Shown: positions 16,626 through 24,940 of the stretch, in pieces
Numbering within the stretch: the stretch's first letter is position 1
Layout of the letters: every line of letters starts with the position of its first letter
Source of the DNA: Rhodanobacteraceae bacterium
GTDB lineage: Bacteria; Pseudomonadota; Gammaproteobacteria; Xanthomonadales; Xanthomonadaceae
Assembly: GCA_024233975.1 (NCBI GenBank)
Contig: JACKOX010000027.1
Coordinates: forward strand, 1-38,874
Direction: 5' to 3'
DNA: 38,874 nucleotides
Notes under the pieces: generated by a model
What the model was told of the DNA's origin: nothing
Databases searched by the model: none
What the model saw: the letters and a program-made list of their open reading frames with translations, nothing else
Position numbers and translations under genes: made by a program

Positions 16626-19600
16626 ATGCAGCCTGCACCGCAAGGGATGTACAACCCGGCCTTCGAGCACGACAGCTGCGGCTTCGGGCTGATTGCGCAC
16701 AGCGGTGCGAGCGCCAGCCGATGGCTGGTGGAAACCAGCCTGTCCGCATTGCAGCGGATGACGCATCGCGGCGCGGTCGCCGCCGACGGCCTGAGTGGCG
16801 ATGGCTGCGGCCTGCTGCTGCACCGGCCCGAGGCGCATCTGCGCCGCGTGGCCGCCGAAGCCGGGATCATGCTGCCGGAACGCTTTGCCGCCGGCATGCT
16901 TTTCCTGCCGCGCGACGAAGCCGAGGCACAGGCGGTGCGTGCCGAACTCGCCCGGCAGCTGGATCGTGCCGGTGTCGGCCTGCTCGGCTGGCGCGCGGTG
17001 CCGGTCAACACGAAAGTCTGTGGCGAGATGGCCCGGCGCAGCCTGCCGCGCATCGAGCAGGTGTTCGTCGCACCCACCGGCGGCGACGGCGACGAGGATC
17101 TCAACCGCGCCCTGTTCATGGCACGCCGCCGCTTCGAGCAGGCGGCCGCCGCCCGTCTGGCAGCGGGCCAGATGCCGGAAACCTATGTCGTGTCGCTGTC
17201 GGCGCACACCATGACCTACAAGGGCATGGTGCTGCCGTCGCATCTCGCCGACTTCTTCCTCGACCTGCAGGCCGACGACCTCAGCAGCGACGCGGCGGTA
17301 TTCCACCAGCGCTTCTCCACCAACACCGCGCCGCAGTGGGCGCTGGCGCAGCCGTTCCGCCTGCTGGCGCACAACGGCGAGATCAACACGATCAAGGCCA
17401 ATCGCGGCTGGGCCGAGGCGCGTCGCGGCACCTGGCGGTCGCCGCTGGTGAACCTCGACGAGTTGCGACCGATGGTGTCGCAGACCGGCTCCGATTCGCA
17501 GAGCCTCGATGACATGTTCGAGGTGCTGCTGGCCGGTGGCATGGACCCGCTGCAGGCCCTGCGCATCCTGATTCCACCCGCCAGCCACAGCATCGAATAC
17601 CTCGATCCCGATCTCGCCGCTTTCTACGAGTTCTATGCGCTCAACTCCGAACCCTGGGACGGCCCGGCCGGCGTGGTGTTTGCCGACGACCGCTACAGCG
17701 GCTGCGTGCTGGATCGCAACGGCCTGCGCCCGGCGCGCTGGCAACTGGCCGCCGACGGGCATTTCCTGATCGCATCAGAAACCGGCGTCTGGGACGTGCC
17801 TTCCCGCGACATCGTGCGCAAGGGCCGACTGGGACCCGGCGAGATGATCGCCGTCGACATGCAGTCCGGCCGCGTACTGGAGTCGCCAGACATCGACCGC
17901 ATCAACGCCGCCCGCGCGCCCTACAAGTCGTGGCTGAAGGCCGGCGTCAGCTACCTGGATTCGCACCTGCTCGATCCGGCGCTGGCCGCCGAGCCGTTCT
18001 CACCCGTCGAACTGGCGCGCTTCCAGCGCCGCTTCCAGCTGACCCGCGAAGAACGCGAACAGGTGCTGCGTCCGCTGGTGGAAACCGAGGCCGAAGGCAT
18101 TGGCTCGATGGGCGACGACACGCCGCTGCCGCTACTGTCCGGTCAGGTGCGCGCGCTTTACGACAGCTTCCGCCAGGCCTTCGCGCAGGTCACCAATCCC
18201 CCGATCGATCCACTGCGCGAGCAGGTGGTGATGTCGCTGGCCACGCAGATCGGTCGCGAAGGCAACATCTTCGAGGCCGCGCCGGCCAATGCTCGACAGG
18301 TGACGCTGAACTCGCCGGTGCTGTCGCAGCGCAAGCTGCGCCAGCTGCTGGCCATGCCCGAGTTCGCCGGCGCCAACCGGCGCATTGACCTCTACGCTGA
18401 CGCGGCAGAGCCGCTGGATGGCGCCATCCAGCGCCTCTGCGCCGAAGCCGAATCCGCCGTACGCGGTGGCGCCATCATCCTGCTGCTGTCCGACCGCTAT
18501 CCGCAGGACGGCCAGCTCGCCGTACATGCCCTGCTGGCCACCGGCGCCATCCACCGGCATCTGGTGGATGCCGGCCTGCGCTGCGCCTGCAACATCGTGG
18601 TGGAAACCGGCACGGCGCGCGACCCGCATCACTTCGCCTGCCTGATCGGCTACGGCGCGACGGCGGTGTATCCCTTCCTCGCCTACCAGACCCTGCTCGA
18701 CATGGGCGCCCGCGGACTGCTGCTTGGCCACGATGGCGAAGCCAGCGAGCTGGGCCGCAGCTACCGGCGCGGCATCCGCAAGGGCCTGCTGAAGATCCTG
18801 TCCAAGATGGGCATCAGCACCATCGCCGGCTACCGCGCGGCGCAGCTGTTCGAGATCGTCGGCCTCGACAACACCGTGGTCGACCTGTGCTTCCGCGGGA
18901 CGCCGTCACGCGTCGGTGGCGCTGGCTTCAATGAACTGGCCGAGGACGCCCGCCTGCTGGCGGCGCGCGCGGCATCCGATGGCGATGGACTGGAACTCGG
19001 CGGCCTGCTGCGCTTCGTGCAGGGCGGCGAACGCCACGCCTTCGATCCCGGCGTGGTGCAGGCGCTGCAGCGCGCCGTGCTGACCGACGACGCCAGTGAT
19101 TGGGAAACCTATCGGCAACGCGTCGATGGCCGCGAGCCACTGGCATTGCGCGACCTGCTGCGCGTCGATGCCGGCGACGCCATCACCCTTGATGATGTCG
19201 AAACCGCAACGGAAATCCTGCCGCGCTTCGACTCCGCCGGCATGAGCCTGGGCGCGCTGTCGCCCGAAGCGCACGAGGCTCTGGCCATCGCCATGAACCG
19301 CCTGGGCGCACGCAGCAATTCAGGTGAAGGCGGCGAGGACCCGGCCCGCTACGGCACCGAGAAGCGCAGCAAGATCAAGCAAATCGCCTCCGGCCGCTTC
19401 GGCGTGACGCCGGCCTACCTTAGCCAGGCCGAGGTCATCCAGATCAAGATGGCGCAGGGCGCCAAGCCCGGCGAAGGCGGCCAGCTGCCCGGCCACAAGG
19501 TCAACGCCCTGATCGCCCGACTGCGCCATGCGCGGCCGGGCATCGGCCTGATCAGCCCGCCGCCGCACCACGACATCTATTCGATCGAAGACCTGGCGCA

Positions 19601-21101
19601 GCTGATCTTCGACCTCAAGCAAGTCAATCCCGATGCGCTGGTGTCGGTGAAACTGGTATCGCATGCCGGCATCGGCACGATTGCCGCCGGCGTGGTGAAA
19701 GCCGGTGCCGACCTCATCACGCTGTCCGGCCACGATGGCGGCACCGGCGCCAGTCCGCTGTCGTCGATCCGCTACGCCGGCTCGCCCTGGGAGCTGGGCC
19801 TGGCCGAAGTGCAGCAGACGCTGCGCCGAAACGGCCTGCGCTCACGCGTGCGCGTGCAGGTGGATGGCGGCCTGAAGACCGGCCTCGACGTGATCAAGGC
19901 CGCACTGCTCGGTGCGGACAGCTTCGGTTTCGGCACCGCGCCAATGATTGCGCTGGGCTGCAAGTACCTGCGCATCTGCCACCTCAACAACTGCGCCACC
20001 GGCGTCGCCACGCAGGATGCGCGCCTGCGCGAAAATCACTTCAAGGGCCTGCCGGAACGCGTCGAGGCCTATTTCCGCTTCATCGTCGAGGACCTGCGCC
20101 GCCATCTCGCAGCACTCGGCGTGCGCTCGCTGGACGAGATCATTGGTCGTGCCGAACGCCTGCAGGCGCGCAGCGACATCAGCCCGCGGCAACAACGCGT
20201 CGATCTTTCGCCGCTGCTGTTCGTGGATGCCGATGCAGCGGATGCGCGCGCGCACGACGGCAAGGCCGGACCGCTGTCACCGGAACCCGGCAAGCTGTCG
20301 CGCCAGCTCGACCGCGACCTCGCCGACGCCATCGTCGCGGGCCGGGGTGACCAGCGAAGCTACGCCATCGCCAACCATGACCGCAGCATCGGCGCGCGAC
20401 TGAGCGGCGCCATCGCCCGTCGTCACGGTGATGCCGGCATGCCGGCGACGCCGCTGGCGCTGCGCTTCGCGGGCAACGCCGGACAGAGCTTCGGCGCCTT
20501 CAACGCGGCCGGCCTGGAACTGTCGCTGGAAGGCGACGCCAACGATGGCGTCGGCAAGGGAATGGCTGGCGGCCGACTGGTGCTGCGGCCGCCAGGCGAC
20601 TCACCACTGCTGGCACGCGACACGCCGATCATGGGCAATGCCTGCCTCTACGGCGCCACCGGCGGCGAGCTGTTCGCGGCAGGACGCGCCGGCGAGCGTT
20701 TCGCGGTGCGCAATTCCGGCGCCATCGCCGTGGTCGAGGGTGCTGGCGACCACTGCTGCGAATACATGACCGGCGGCGTGGTCGCCGTGCTCGGCCGAAC
20801 CGGCCTCAACTTCGGCGCCGGCCTCACCGGTGGCTTCGCCTACGTCCTCGACATCGACCGCGATTTCGTCGACCGCTACAACCACGAACTGGTCGACATC
20901 AACCGGATCTCGCAAGAAGGCATGGAGCAGTACCTGCAGCACCTGCGCGACCTGCTGGGTCGCCATGTCGAACACACCGGCAGCGTCTGGGCCACGGAGA
21001 TCCTGGACAGCTTCCGTGACTACCTCGGCAAGTTCTGGCTGGTGAAGCCGCGGGCGGCGTCGCTGGATTCGCTGGTTGAAGCGTTGAGGAGTGCGGCGTG
21101 A
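16626..21101 (+). CDS. gltB: glutamate synthase (NADPH), large subunit
   Basis: About 1491 residues from the ATG at 16626, close to the usual ~1490. It makes two glutamates from glutamine and 2-oxoglutarate together with GltD. After a short propeptide the catalytic Cys (residue 18) appears in EHDSCGFGLIAHSG; cleavage before it would expose the N-terminal nucleophile of the glutaminase domain. Then come QRMTHRGAVAADGLSGDGCG, the central domain, the FMN domain (SLGALSPEAHEALAIAMNR, GEGGEDPARYGTEKRSKIKQ, VSHAGIGTIAAGVVKAGAD, SGHDGGTGASPLSS) and the 3Fe-4S cysteines in GCKYLRICHLNNCATGVAT. The C-terminus is the GXGXG helix domain (GNAGQSFGAFNAAG, LTGGFAYVLDID). The frame is open back to 16404, but that stretch covers the NtrC-like site and has no family similarity. 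A start at 16647 is also possible. Confidence 0.97.
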   Translation: MQPAPQGMYNPAFEHDSCGFGLIAHSGASASRWLVETSLSALQRMTHRGAVAADGLSGDGCGLLLHRPEAHLRRVAAEAGIMLPERFAAGMLFLPRDEAEAQAVRAELARQLDRAGVGLLGWRAVPVNTKVCGEMARRSLPRIEQVFVAPTGGDGDEDLNRALFMARRRFEQAAAARLAAGQMPETYVVSLSAHTMTYKGMVLPSHLADFFLDLQADDLSSDAAVFHQRFSTNTAPQWALAQPFRLLAHNGEINTIKANRGWAEARRGTWRSPLVNLDELRPMVSQTGSDSQSLDDMFEVLLAGGMDPLQALRILIPPASHSIEYLDPDLAAFYEFYALNSEPWDGPAGVVFADDRYSGCVLDRNGLRPARWQLAADGHFLIASETGVWDVPSRDIVRKGRLGPGEMIAVDMQSGRVLESPDIDRINAARAPYKSWLKAGVSYLDSHLLDPALAAEPFSPVELARFQRRFQLTREEREQVLRPLVETEAEGIGSMGDDTPLPLLSGQVRALYDSFRQAFAQVTNPPIDPLREQVVMSLATQIGREGNIFEAAPANARQVTLNSPVLSQRKLRQLLAMPEFAGANRRIDLYADAAEPLDGAIQRLCAEAESAVRGGAIILLLSDRYPQDGQLAVHALLATGAIHRHLVDAGLRCACNIVVETGTARDPHHFACLIGYGATAVYPFLAYQTLLDMGARGLLLGHDGEASELGRSYRRGIRKGLLKILSKMGISTIAGYRAAQLFEIVGLDNTVVDLCFRGTPSRVGGAGFNELAEDARLLAARAASDGDGLELGGLLRFVQGGERHAFDPGVVQALQRAVLTDDASDWETYRQRVDGREPLALRDLLRVDAGDAITLDDVETATEILPRFDSAGMSLGALSPEAHEALAIAMNRLGARSNSGEGGEDPARYGTEKRSKIKQIASGRFGVTPAYLSQAEVIQIKMAQGAKPGEGGQLPGHKVNALIARLRHARPGIGLISPPPHHDIYSIEDLAQLIFDLKQVNPDALVSVKLVSHAGIGTIAAGVVKAGADLITLSGHDGGTGASPLSSIRYAGSPWELGLAEVQQTLRRNGLRSRVRVQVDGGLKTGLDVIKAALLGADSFGFGTAPMIALGCKYLRICHLNNCATGVATQDARLRENHFKGLPERVEAYFRFIVEDLRRHLAALGVRSLDEIIGRAERLQARSDISPRQQRVDLSPLLFVDADAADARAHDGKAGPLSPEPGKLSRQLDRDLADAIVAGRGDQRSYAIANHDRSIGARLSGAIARRHGDAGMPATPLALRFAGNAGQSFGAFNAAGLELSLEGDANDGVGKGMAGGRLVLRPPGDSPLLARDTPIMGNACLYGATGGELFAAGRAGERFAVRNSGAIAVVEGAGDHCCEYMTGGVVAVLGRTGLNFGAGLTGGFAYVLDIDRDFVDRYNHELVDINRISQEGMEQYLQHLRDLLGRHVEHTGSVWATEILDSFRDYLGKFWLVKPRAASLDSLVEALRSAA

Positions 21102-21121
21102 TGCTCGCTTTTTGCTTTGAA

Positions 21122-21215
21122 CAAGAGCTTTCGTTCGCCTTCGGCGACCGACCTACTTTCTCTTGCTCGTCCTGGAGAAATGAACTCGCGGCCCGAAGGG
21201 CAGCGAAAGCTCTTG
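21122..21215. repeat. 94-bp imperfect palindrome between gltB and gltD
   Basis: The outer arms CAAGAGCTTTCG (21122-21133) and CGAAAGCTCTTG (21204-21215) are perfect inverted repeats. The match continues inward so that about 20 of the first 23 bases pair (both arms contain CCTTCGG or its complement). Looser pairing runs on towards the centre. No coding sense is visible. The form fits a small non-autonomous repeat or REP/MITE-like element. Only one copy is in this window, so its repeat nature rests on form and on my recollection of similar intergenic sequences in Xanthomonadaceae. Confidence 0.55.
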
Positions 21216-21242
21216 CTCAAGAAAATGAAGGGCGGCATTCCC

Positions 21243-22700
21243 ATGCCCAATAAGCCCTTCCAGTTCCTCGACCTCCCAAGAAAGCCCCCTCGCGAACTGC
21301 CGGTGAACATCCGCGTGGAAGGCTGGAGCGAGGTCTACGGCCGCTTCGAATCCGAGGAAGCCGCCGAGCAGTCGGCGCGCTGCCTGGACTGTGGCAATCC
21401 CTACTGCGAGTGGAAATGCCCGGTCCACAACTACATCCCGAACTGGCTGGCGCTGGTTCGCGAAGGGCGCCTGTTCGAGGCGGCGGATCTCGCCCATCAG
21501 ACCAACCCGTTGCCGGAAATCTGCGGGCGCGTGTGCCCGCAGGATCGGCTGTGCGAGGGCGACTGCACGCTCAATGACGGCTTTGGAGCGGTGACCATCG
21601 GTTCGGTGGAGAAATACATCGTCGACGAAGCGGTACGCCAGGGCTGGCGGCCCGACCTCGGCAATGTACAGCCCAGTGGCAAGCGGGTCGCCATCATTGG
21701 TGCGGGGCCGGCCGGCCTGGCCTGTGCCGACCGCCTTGCTCGTCACGGGATCGAGGCGCATGTCTATGACCGCCACGAACAGATCGGCGGCCTGCTGACC
21801 TTCGGCATTCCGCCCTTCAAGCTGGAAAAGGACGTGGTACAGACACGCCGCGAGCTGCTGGAAGGCATGGGCGTGCGTTTCCACCTCGGCATCGAGGTGG
21901 GACCTGATGTGGCTTTCGAAAAGCTGCTGGCCGAACACGACGGCGTGTTCGTCGGCACTGGTACTTACGCGGCTGTCGATGGGGGACTGCCCGGGCTGGA
22001 TCTGGATGGCGTACGGCCGGCGCTGCCATTCCTGATCGACAACGTGCGCTTCCGGCTGGGCCTTGAGGATGCTGCGGATCCGGCCGACGCCATTCGCGGA
22101 CGGCGGGTGCTGGTGCTGGGCGGCGGCGACACCGCCATGGACTGCGTTCGCACAGCCGTTCGCCTTGGCGCTTCCGAAGTGAGCTGTGTCTACCGTCGCG
22201 ACGAAGCGGCGATGCCGGGCTCGCGGCGCGAGGTCGAACATGCGCGTGCCGAAGGCGTGCGTTTCCTGTTCAACCGCCAGCCGCTGGCGATCCTCGGCAG
22301 CGAAGGCCGCGTGCGCGGCGTCGAATGCGTCGAAACCGCGATGGGCGAGGATGGCCGCGTTGGCAGCATGGCGGGAAGCGAGCATGACCTGGTCGCCGAC
22401 ATCGTCATCGTCGCCTTCGGCTACCGCGCCAGTCCGCCAGACTGGCTGGCGGCGCACGGTGTCGAACTTCAGAACGACGGGCGCGTCGCCATCGACAACT
22501 GGGCCGATAGCAGCAGGTCCGACGGTCGCGGCAAACAATCCCAGCTACCGTTCCAGAGCAGCCATCCGAAGATCTTCTGTGGCGGCGACATGGTGCGCGG
22601 CGCGGACCTGGTGGTCACCGCAGTCCACGATGGCCGTGAAGCCGGCGAGGCGATTGCGCGTCAGCTGCTCGCCAATGTCGACGCCACGCTTGGCGGATGA
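21243..22700 (+). CDS. gltD: glutamate synthase (NADPH), small subunit
   Basis: The protein has 485 residues and is the FAD-containing NADPH-oxidising partner of GltB. The N-terminal iron-sulphur domain shows CLDCGNPYCEWKCPVHNYIP and CGRVCPQDRLCEGDC, eight or more cysteines for two 4Fe-4S clusters. The FAD site is VAIIGAGPAGLACADRL (about residue 150). The NADPH site is VLVLGGGDTAMDCVRTAVRL (about 290). The C-terminal FAD motif is FCGGDMVRGADLVVTAVHDG. The ATG at 21243 is chosen because the family begins at MPNKPFQFLDLPRK; the frame upstream runs through the palindrome. It is co-directional with gltB, 141 bp apart, and almost certainly in one operon. The stop lies 1 bp from that of the convergent permease gene. 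Confidence 0.97.
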   Translation: MPNKPFQFLDLPRKPPRELPVNIRVEGWSEVYGRFESEEAAEQSARCLDCGNPYCEWKCPVHNYIPNWLALVREGRLFEAADLAHQTNPLPEICGRVCPQDRLCEGDCTLNDGFGAVTIGSVEKYIVDEAVRQGWRPDLGNVQPSGKRVAIIGAGPAGLACADRLARHGIEAHVYDRHEQIGGLLTFGIPPFKLEKDVVQTRRELLEGMGVRFHLGIEVGPDVAFEKLLAEHDGVFVGTGTYAAVDGGLPGLDLDGVRPALPFLIDNVRFRLGLEDAADPADAIRGRRVLVLGGGDTAMDCVRTAVRLGASEVSCVYRRDEAAMPGSRREVEHARAEGVRFLFNRQPLAILGSEGRVRGVECVETAMGEDGRVGSMAGSEHDLVADIVIVAFGYRASPPDWLAAHGVELQNDGRVAIDNWADSSRSDGRGKQSQLPFQSSHPKIFCGGDMVRGADLVVTAVHDGREAGEAIARQLLANVDATLGG

Positions 22701-22701
22701 A

Positions 22702-23607
22702 CTAGGCGATCACTCGCGCCCAGAACGGCAGCGTAGCCAGCGACAGCAGGATGCCGTAGCCGATCATGGCGCTGGCCAGTCGCGGCGCCAGACGGTGCGA
22801 GGCCGCCAGTGCGGCGGCGGTGATCATCGGCGGCATCGCGGTTTCCAGCACCGCGACGCGCGCGGCGTCTCCGGTTAGCGGAAGCAGAGCAAGCCCCAGC
22901 CACACCAATGTTGGCAGCAGCGCCAGCTTGATGCCCAGGCCGATGGCCAGCGGCCCCAGCTCACGTCGCGGCAGCGACAGGCGGATGCCAAGACCGATCG
23001 CCAGCGTGACCAGCGGCAGCAGCAGGGCGGCAAGCCGGTCCAGCAGCTCGGCAACCACGGCCGGCGGATCCGCCGGCATCACGGTAAAGCCCAGCACCAG
23101 TGCGATGAAGGGCGGGAAGCGGATGATCCGGCCGCCCATCTCGCGCAGCGTCGGCCGGCGGTCGCCGCCGTAGGTTGCCAGCACCCAGAGCCCGTAGCTC
23201 GACAGCATCAGGAAGCTGCCGAACTGGTCATAGACCACGGCGTAGGGCAGTGCATCCGCACCGAGCAGCGCTTCGGTCAGCGGAAAGCCGAGGTAGGAGG
23301 TATTTCCCAGCGGCAGCAGCAACAGCAGCACCGCCGTTTCACCGCGGCTCCACTGGAAGAGCCGCGCGAGCAGCAGCACCAGGCCGACGCAGACCGCCAG
23401 CAGCAGCCACGGCACGGCGACCAGACCCAGCAGGCTGGCGTCGAGCTGCAACTGCGGCGCATGGCGCAACACCGCCGCGGGAAGGCAGATGTACAGCGCG
23501 ATCAGGTTGAGGGCGTGCGCGCTTTCCTCCGGCAGCAGGCGCAGGCGCGCGAACAGCGCACCCAGCCCGATCATCGAGAGGATGAGGACGTAGGCATCGA
23601 CGGTCAT
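22702..23607 (-). CDS. AEC (auxin efflux carrier) family permease
   Basis: The protein has 301 residues and about ten hydrophobic helices. Family marks are the N-terminal VLILSMIGLGALFARLRLLP followed by the ALNLIALYICLPAAVL helix, the conserved GNTSYLGFPLTEALLG, and AVLETAMPPMITAAALAASH in the second half. The AEC family exports small organic acids or amino acids, and the substrate cannot be told here. The ATG at 23605-23607 fits the start of the first helix. It is the last gene of a same-strand series, 32 bp after the preceding stop, so probably co-transcribed with the small membrane protein upstream. Confidence 0.9.
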   Translation of the reverse strand: MTVDAYVLILSMIGLGALFARLRLLPEESAHALNLIALYICLPAAVLRHAPQLQLDASLLGLVAVPWLLLAVCVGLVLLLARLFQWSRGETAVLLLLLPLGNTSYLGFPLTEALLGADALPYAVVYDQFGSFLMLSSYGLWVLATYGGDRRPTLREMGGRIIRFPPFIALVLGFTVMPADPPAVVAELLDRLAALLLPLVTLAIGLGIRLSLPRRELGPLAIGLGIKLALLPTLVWLGLALLPLTGDAARVAVLETAMPPMITAAALAASHRLAPRLASAMIGYGILLSLATLPFWARVIA

Positions 23608-23639
23608 GGGTCTAGGGTGCCGTTTCCGGGTAGCGCGCT

Positions 23640-24140
23640 TCAATCCACCGTTGGTCGAACGCCCGTACTCCCTGCTACCGCCTGTAGGCGCCACTGCTCC
23701 ATCAGCGAGGCCAGGGACGCAGCCGAGTGGCCGTAGGTGTCCGGTAGCGCGGCTTCCGCGCCGCCAAGGCGCTTGGAGATCTTTCGGCCGAGCCGCTGCC
23801 CGGTGTGGCCGTCGACATAGTCCCAGCCGACCAGCGTGGTGGCACCGGCACTGACCACGCGGAAGCCGGCGATATCCCGCCAGCGCTCACCGCCGCCCCT
23901 GAACAGGTTGCGATAGCGGAAACCGTCGACCTCCAGCACCAGCCTGCTGGCACCCGGGATGAGGTTGCCGCCAAACGCGACGATGCCAAGCCCGAAGAAT
24001 CCGGCGGTCAGCCAGCCTTCCCATCGGCCGTCGCGGATCATCATCACGCCGATCGCCACGAAGGCGATGGAAATCGCCAGCAGGCCGAGATGCCGGGCCG
24101 GCGACGGCCTCAATACCAGCTGCCCGGCCCGGGTGGCCAT
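23640..24140 (-). CDS. STM3941-like membrane protein
   Basis: The protein has about 166 residues from the ATG at 24138-24140; a start at 24149 would add three. Two N-terminal helices (LLAISIAFVAIGVMMI and WLTAGFFGLGIVAFGGNLIP) are followed by a PH-like beta domain. That domain has LVLEVDGFRYRNLF, W-x-D-I-AGFRVV and near the end ALPDTYGHSAASLASLMEQW. The DTYG-x-S-x-x-x-L ending is what I recall from proteins annotated STM3941, whose role is unknown. It starts 23 bp after the stop of the ParA-like gene. Confidence 0.7.
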   Translation of the reverse strand: MATRAGQLVLRPSPARHLGLLAISIAFVAIGVMMIRDGRWEGWLTAGFFGLGIVAFGGNLIPGASRLVLEVDGFRYRNLFRGGGERWRDIAGFRVVSAGATTLVGWDYVDGHTGQRLGRKISKRLGGAEAALPDTYGHSAASLASLMEQWRLQAVAGSTGVRPTVD

Positions 24141-24163
24141 GTCGCGCAACTACCGCAACGGGA

Positions 24164-24796
24164 TCAGGACTGGCGCACCAGCCAGCGCAGCATCGGCGCC
24201 CAGTCGTCCTGGTGCCGGCGCGCCTGCTCGGAGTGGTAGTCGAAGATGCTGCGGCCGAGGCCGGCCATCAGCACATAACCCTGGCTGTCGCGCAGCTCGC
24301 CCACCAGCGGATATGGCCAGGACTTGAGACCGGCCACCACCTGCTGCGAGGCGTTGGTCCATGGTCGCAGGCGATTGGCCACCAGCCCCACCGGCAGCTT
24401 GCCGCCGTTGACGCGCTTGTGCTGCACGATGCTGTCGAGGAAGGGAACCGCGGCTTCGAGGTCGAAGGTCGACGGCAGCACCGGCACCAGCACGGCATCG
24501 GCCTCGTCGAGGAAGCTGCGAAGCTCGGGGCGCTGGGCGCCAGCCGGGGCATCGATGATCACCGCCTCGGCGTCATCCGGCACCTTCTTGCGCCACTTCT
24601 CATGGGTGCCATCGACCGGCAGCACGGCGCTGTCGAGATCGGCGCGACGTTCGCACCAGTGCCAGGACGAGTGCTGGCGGTCGGCGTCCACGATGACCGT
24701 GCGCTTGCCGCTGATGGCAAAGTGGGCCGCCAGGTTGGTGGCGATGGTGGATTTGCCGCTACCGCCTTTGGAACTCGCGATCAGGATGGTGGGCAT
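24164..24796 (-). CDS. orphan ParA/MinD-type ATPase
   Basis: The protein has 210 residues. It has the deviant Walker A motif KGGSGKST near the N-terminus with both lysines, the switch region VIVDADRQHSS and the Walker B-like VIIDAPAGAQ. Later the family's LVPVLPSTFDLEA and VGLVANRLRPW appear. Such proteins position cargo (DNA, chemoreceptor arrays or other complexes) by ATP-dependent dimerisation. No ParB or parS-like repeat is beside it, so chromosome partition is unlikely to be its job. GAGGGAG lies 7 bases before the start. It follows the hybrid kinase by 144 bp, so its cargo may be linked to that signalling system, but this is a guess. Confidence 0.9.
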   Translation of the reverse strand: MPTILIASSKGGSGKSTIATNLAAHFAISGKRTVIVDADRQHSSWHWCERRADLDSAVLPVDGTHEKWRKKVPDDAEAVIIDAPAGAQRPELRSFLDEADAVLVPVLPSTFDLEAAVPFLDSIVQHKRVNGGKLPVGLVANRLRPWTNASQQVVAGLKSWPYPLVGELRDSQGYVLMAGLGRSIFDYHSEQARRHQDDWAPMLRWLVRQS

Positions 24797-24940
24797 GCCG
24801 GGTCTCCCTCATGGGCGTCGGGTTGCGGGCCGCATCGCGCCATCCTGGCCGGCGGCATTGCCGCCACCATCCGTGGTGCGCTGCCGATGACGGGAGCCTA
24901 CAACGTCAGGGGCCGACAGAGGTAGCCGGCTCGGCCGTCG

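Noticed and set aside
21117..21242. N-terminal extension of GltD
   Set aside because: It is translated palindrome, and the known family start is at 21243.
24797..24940. Possible parS sites or a small RNA between the hybrid kinase and the ParA-like gene
   Set aside because: No parS-like palindrome and no promoter plus terminator pair could be seen.
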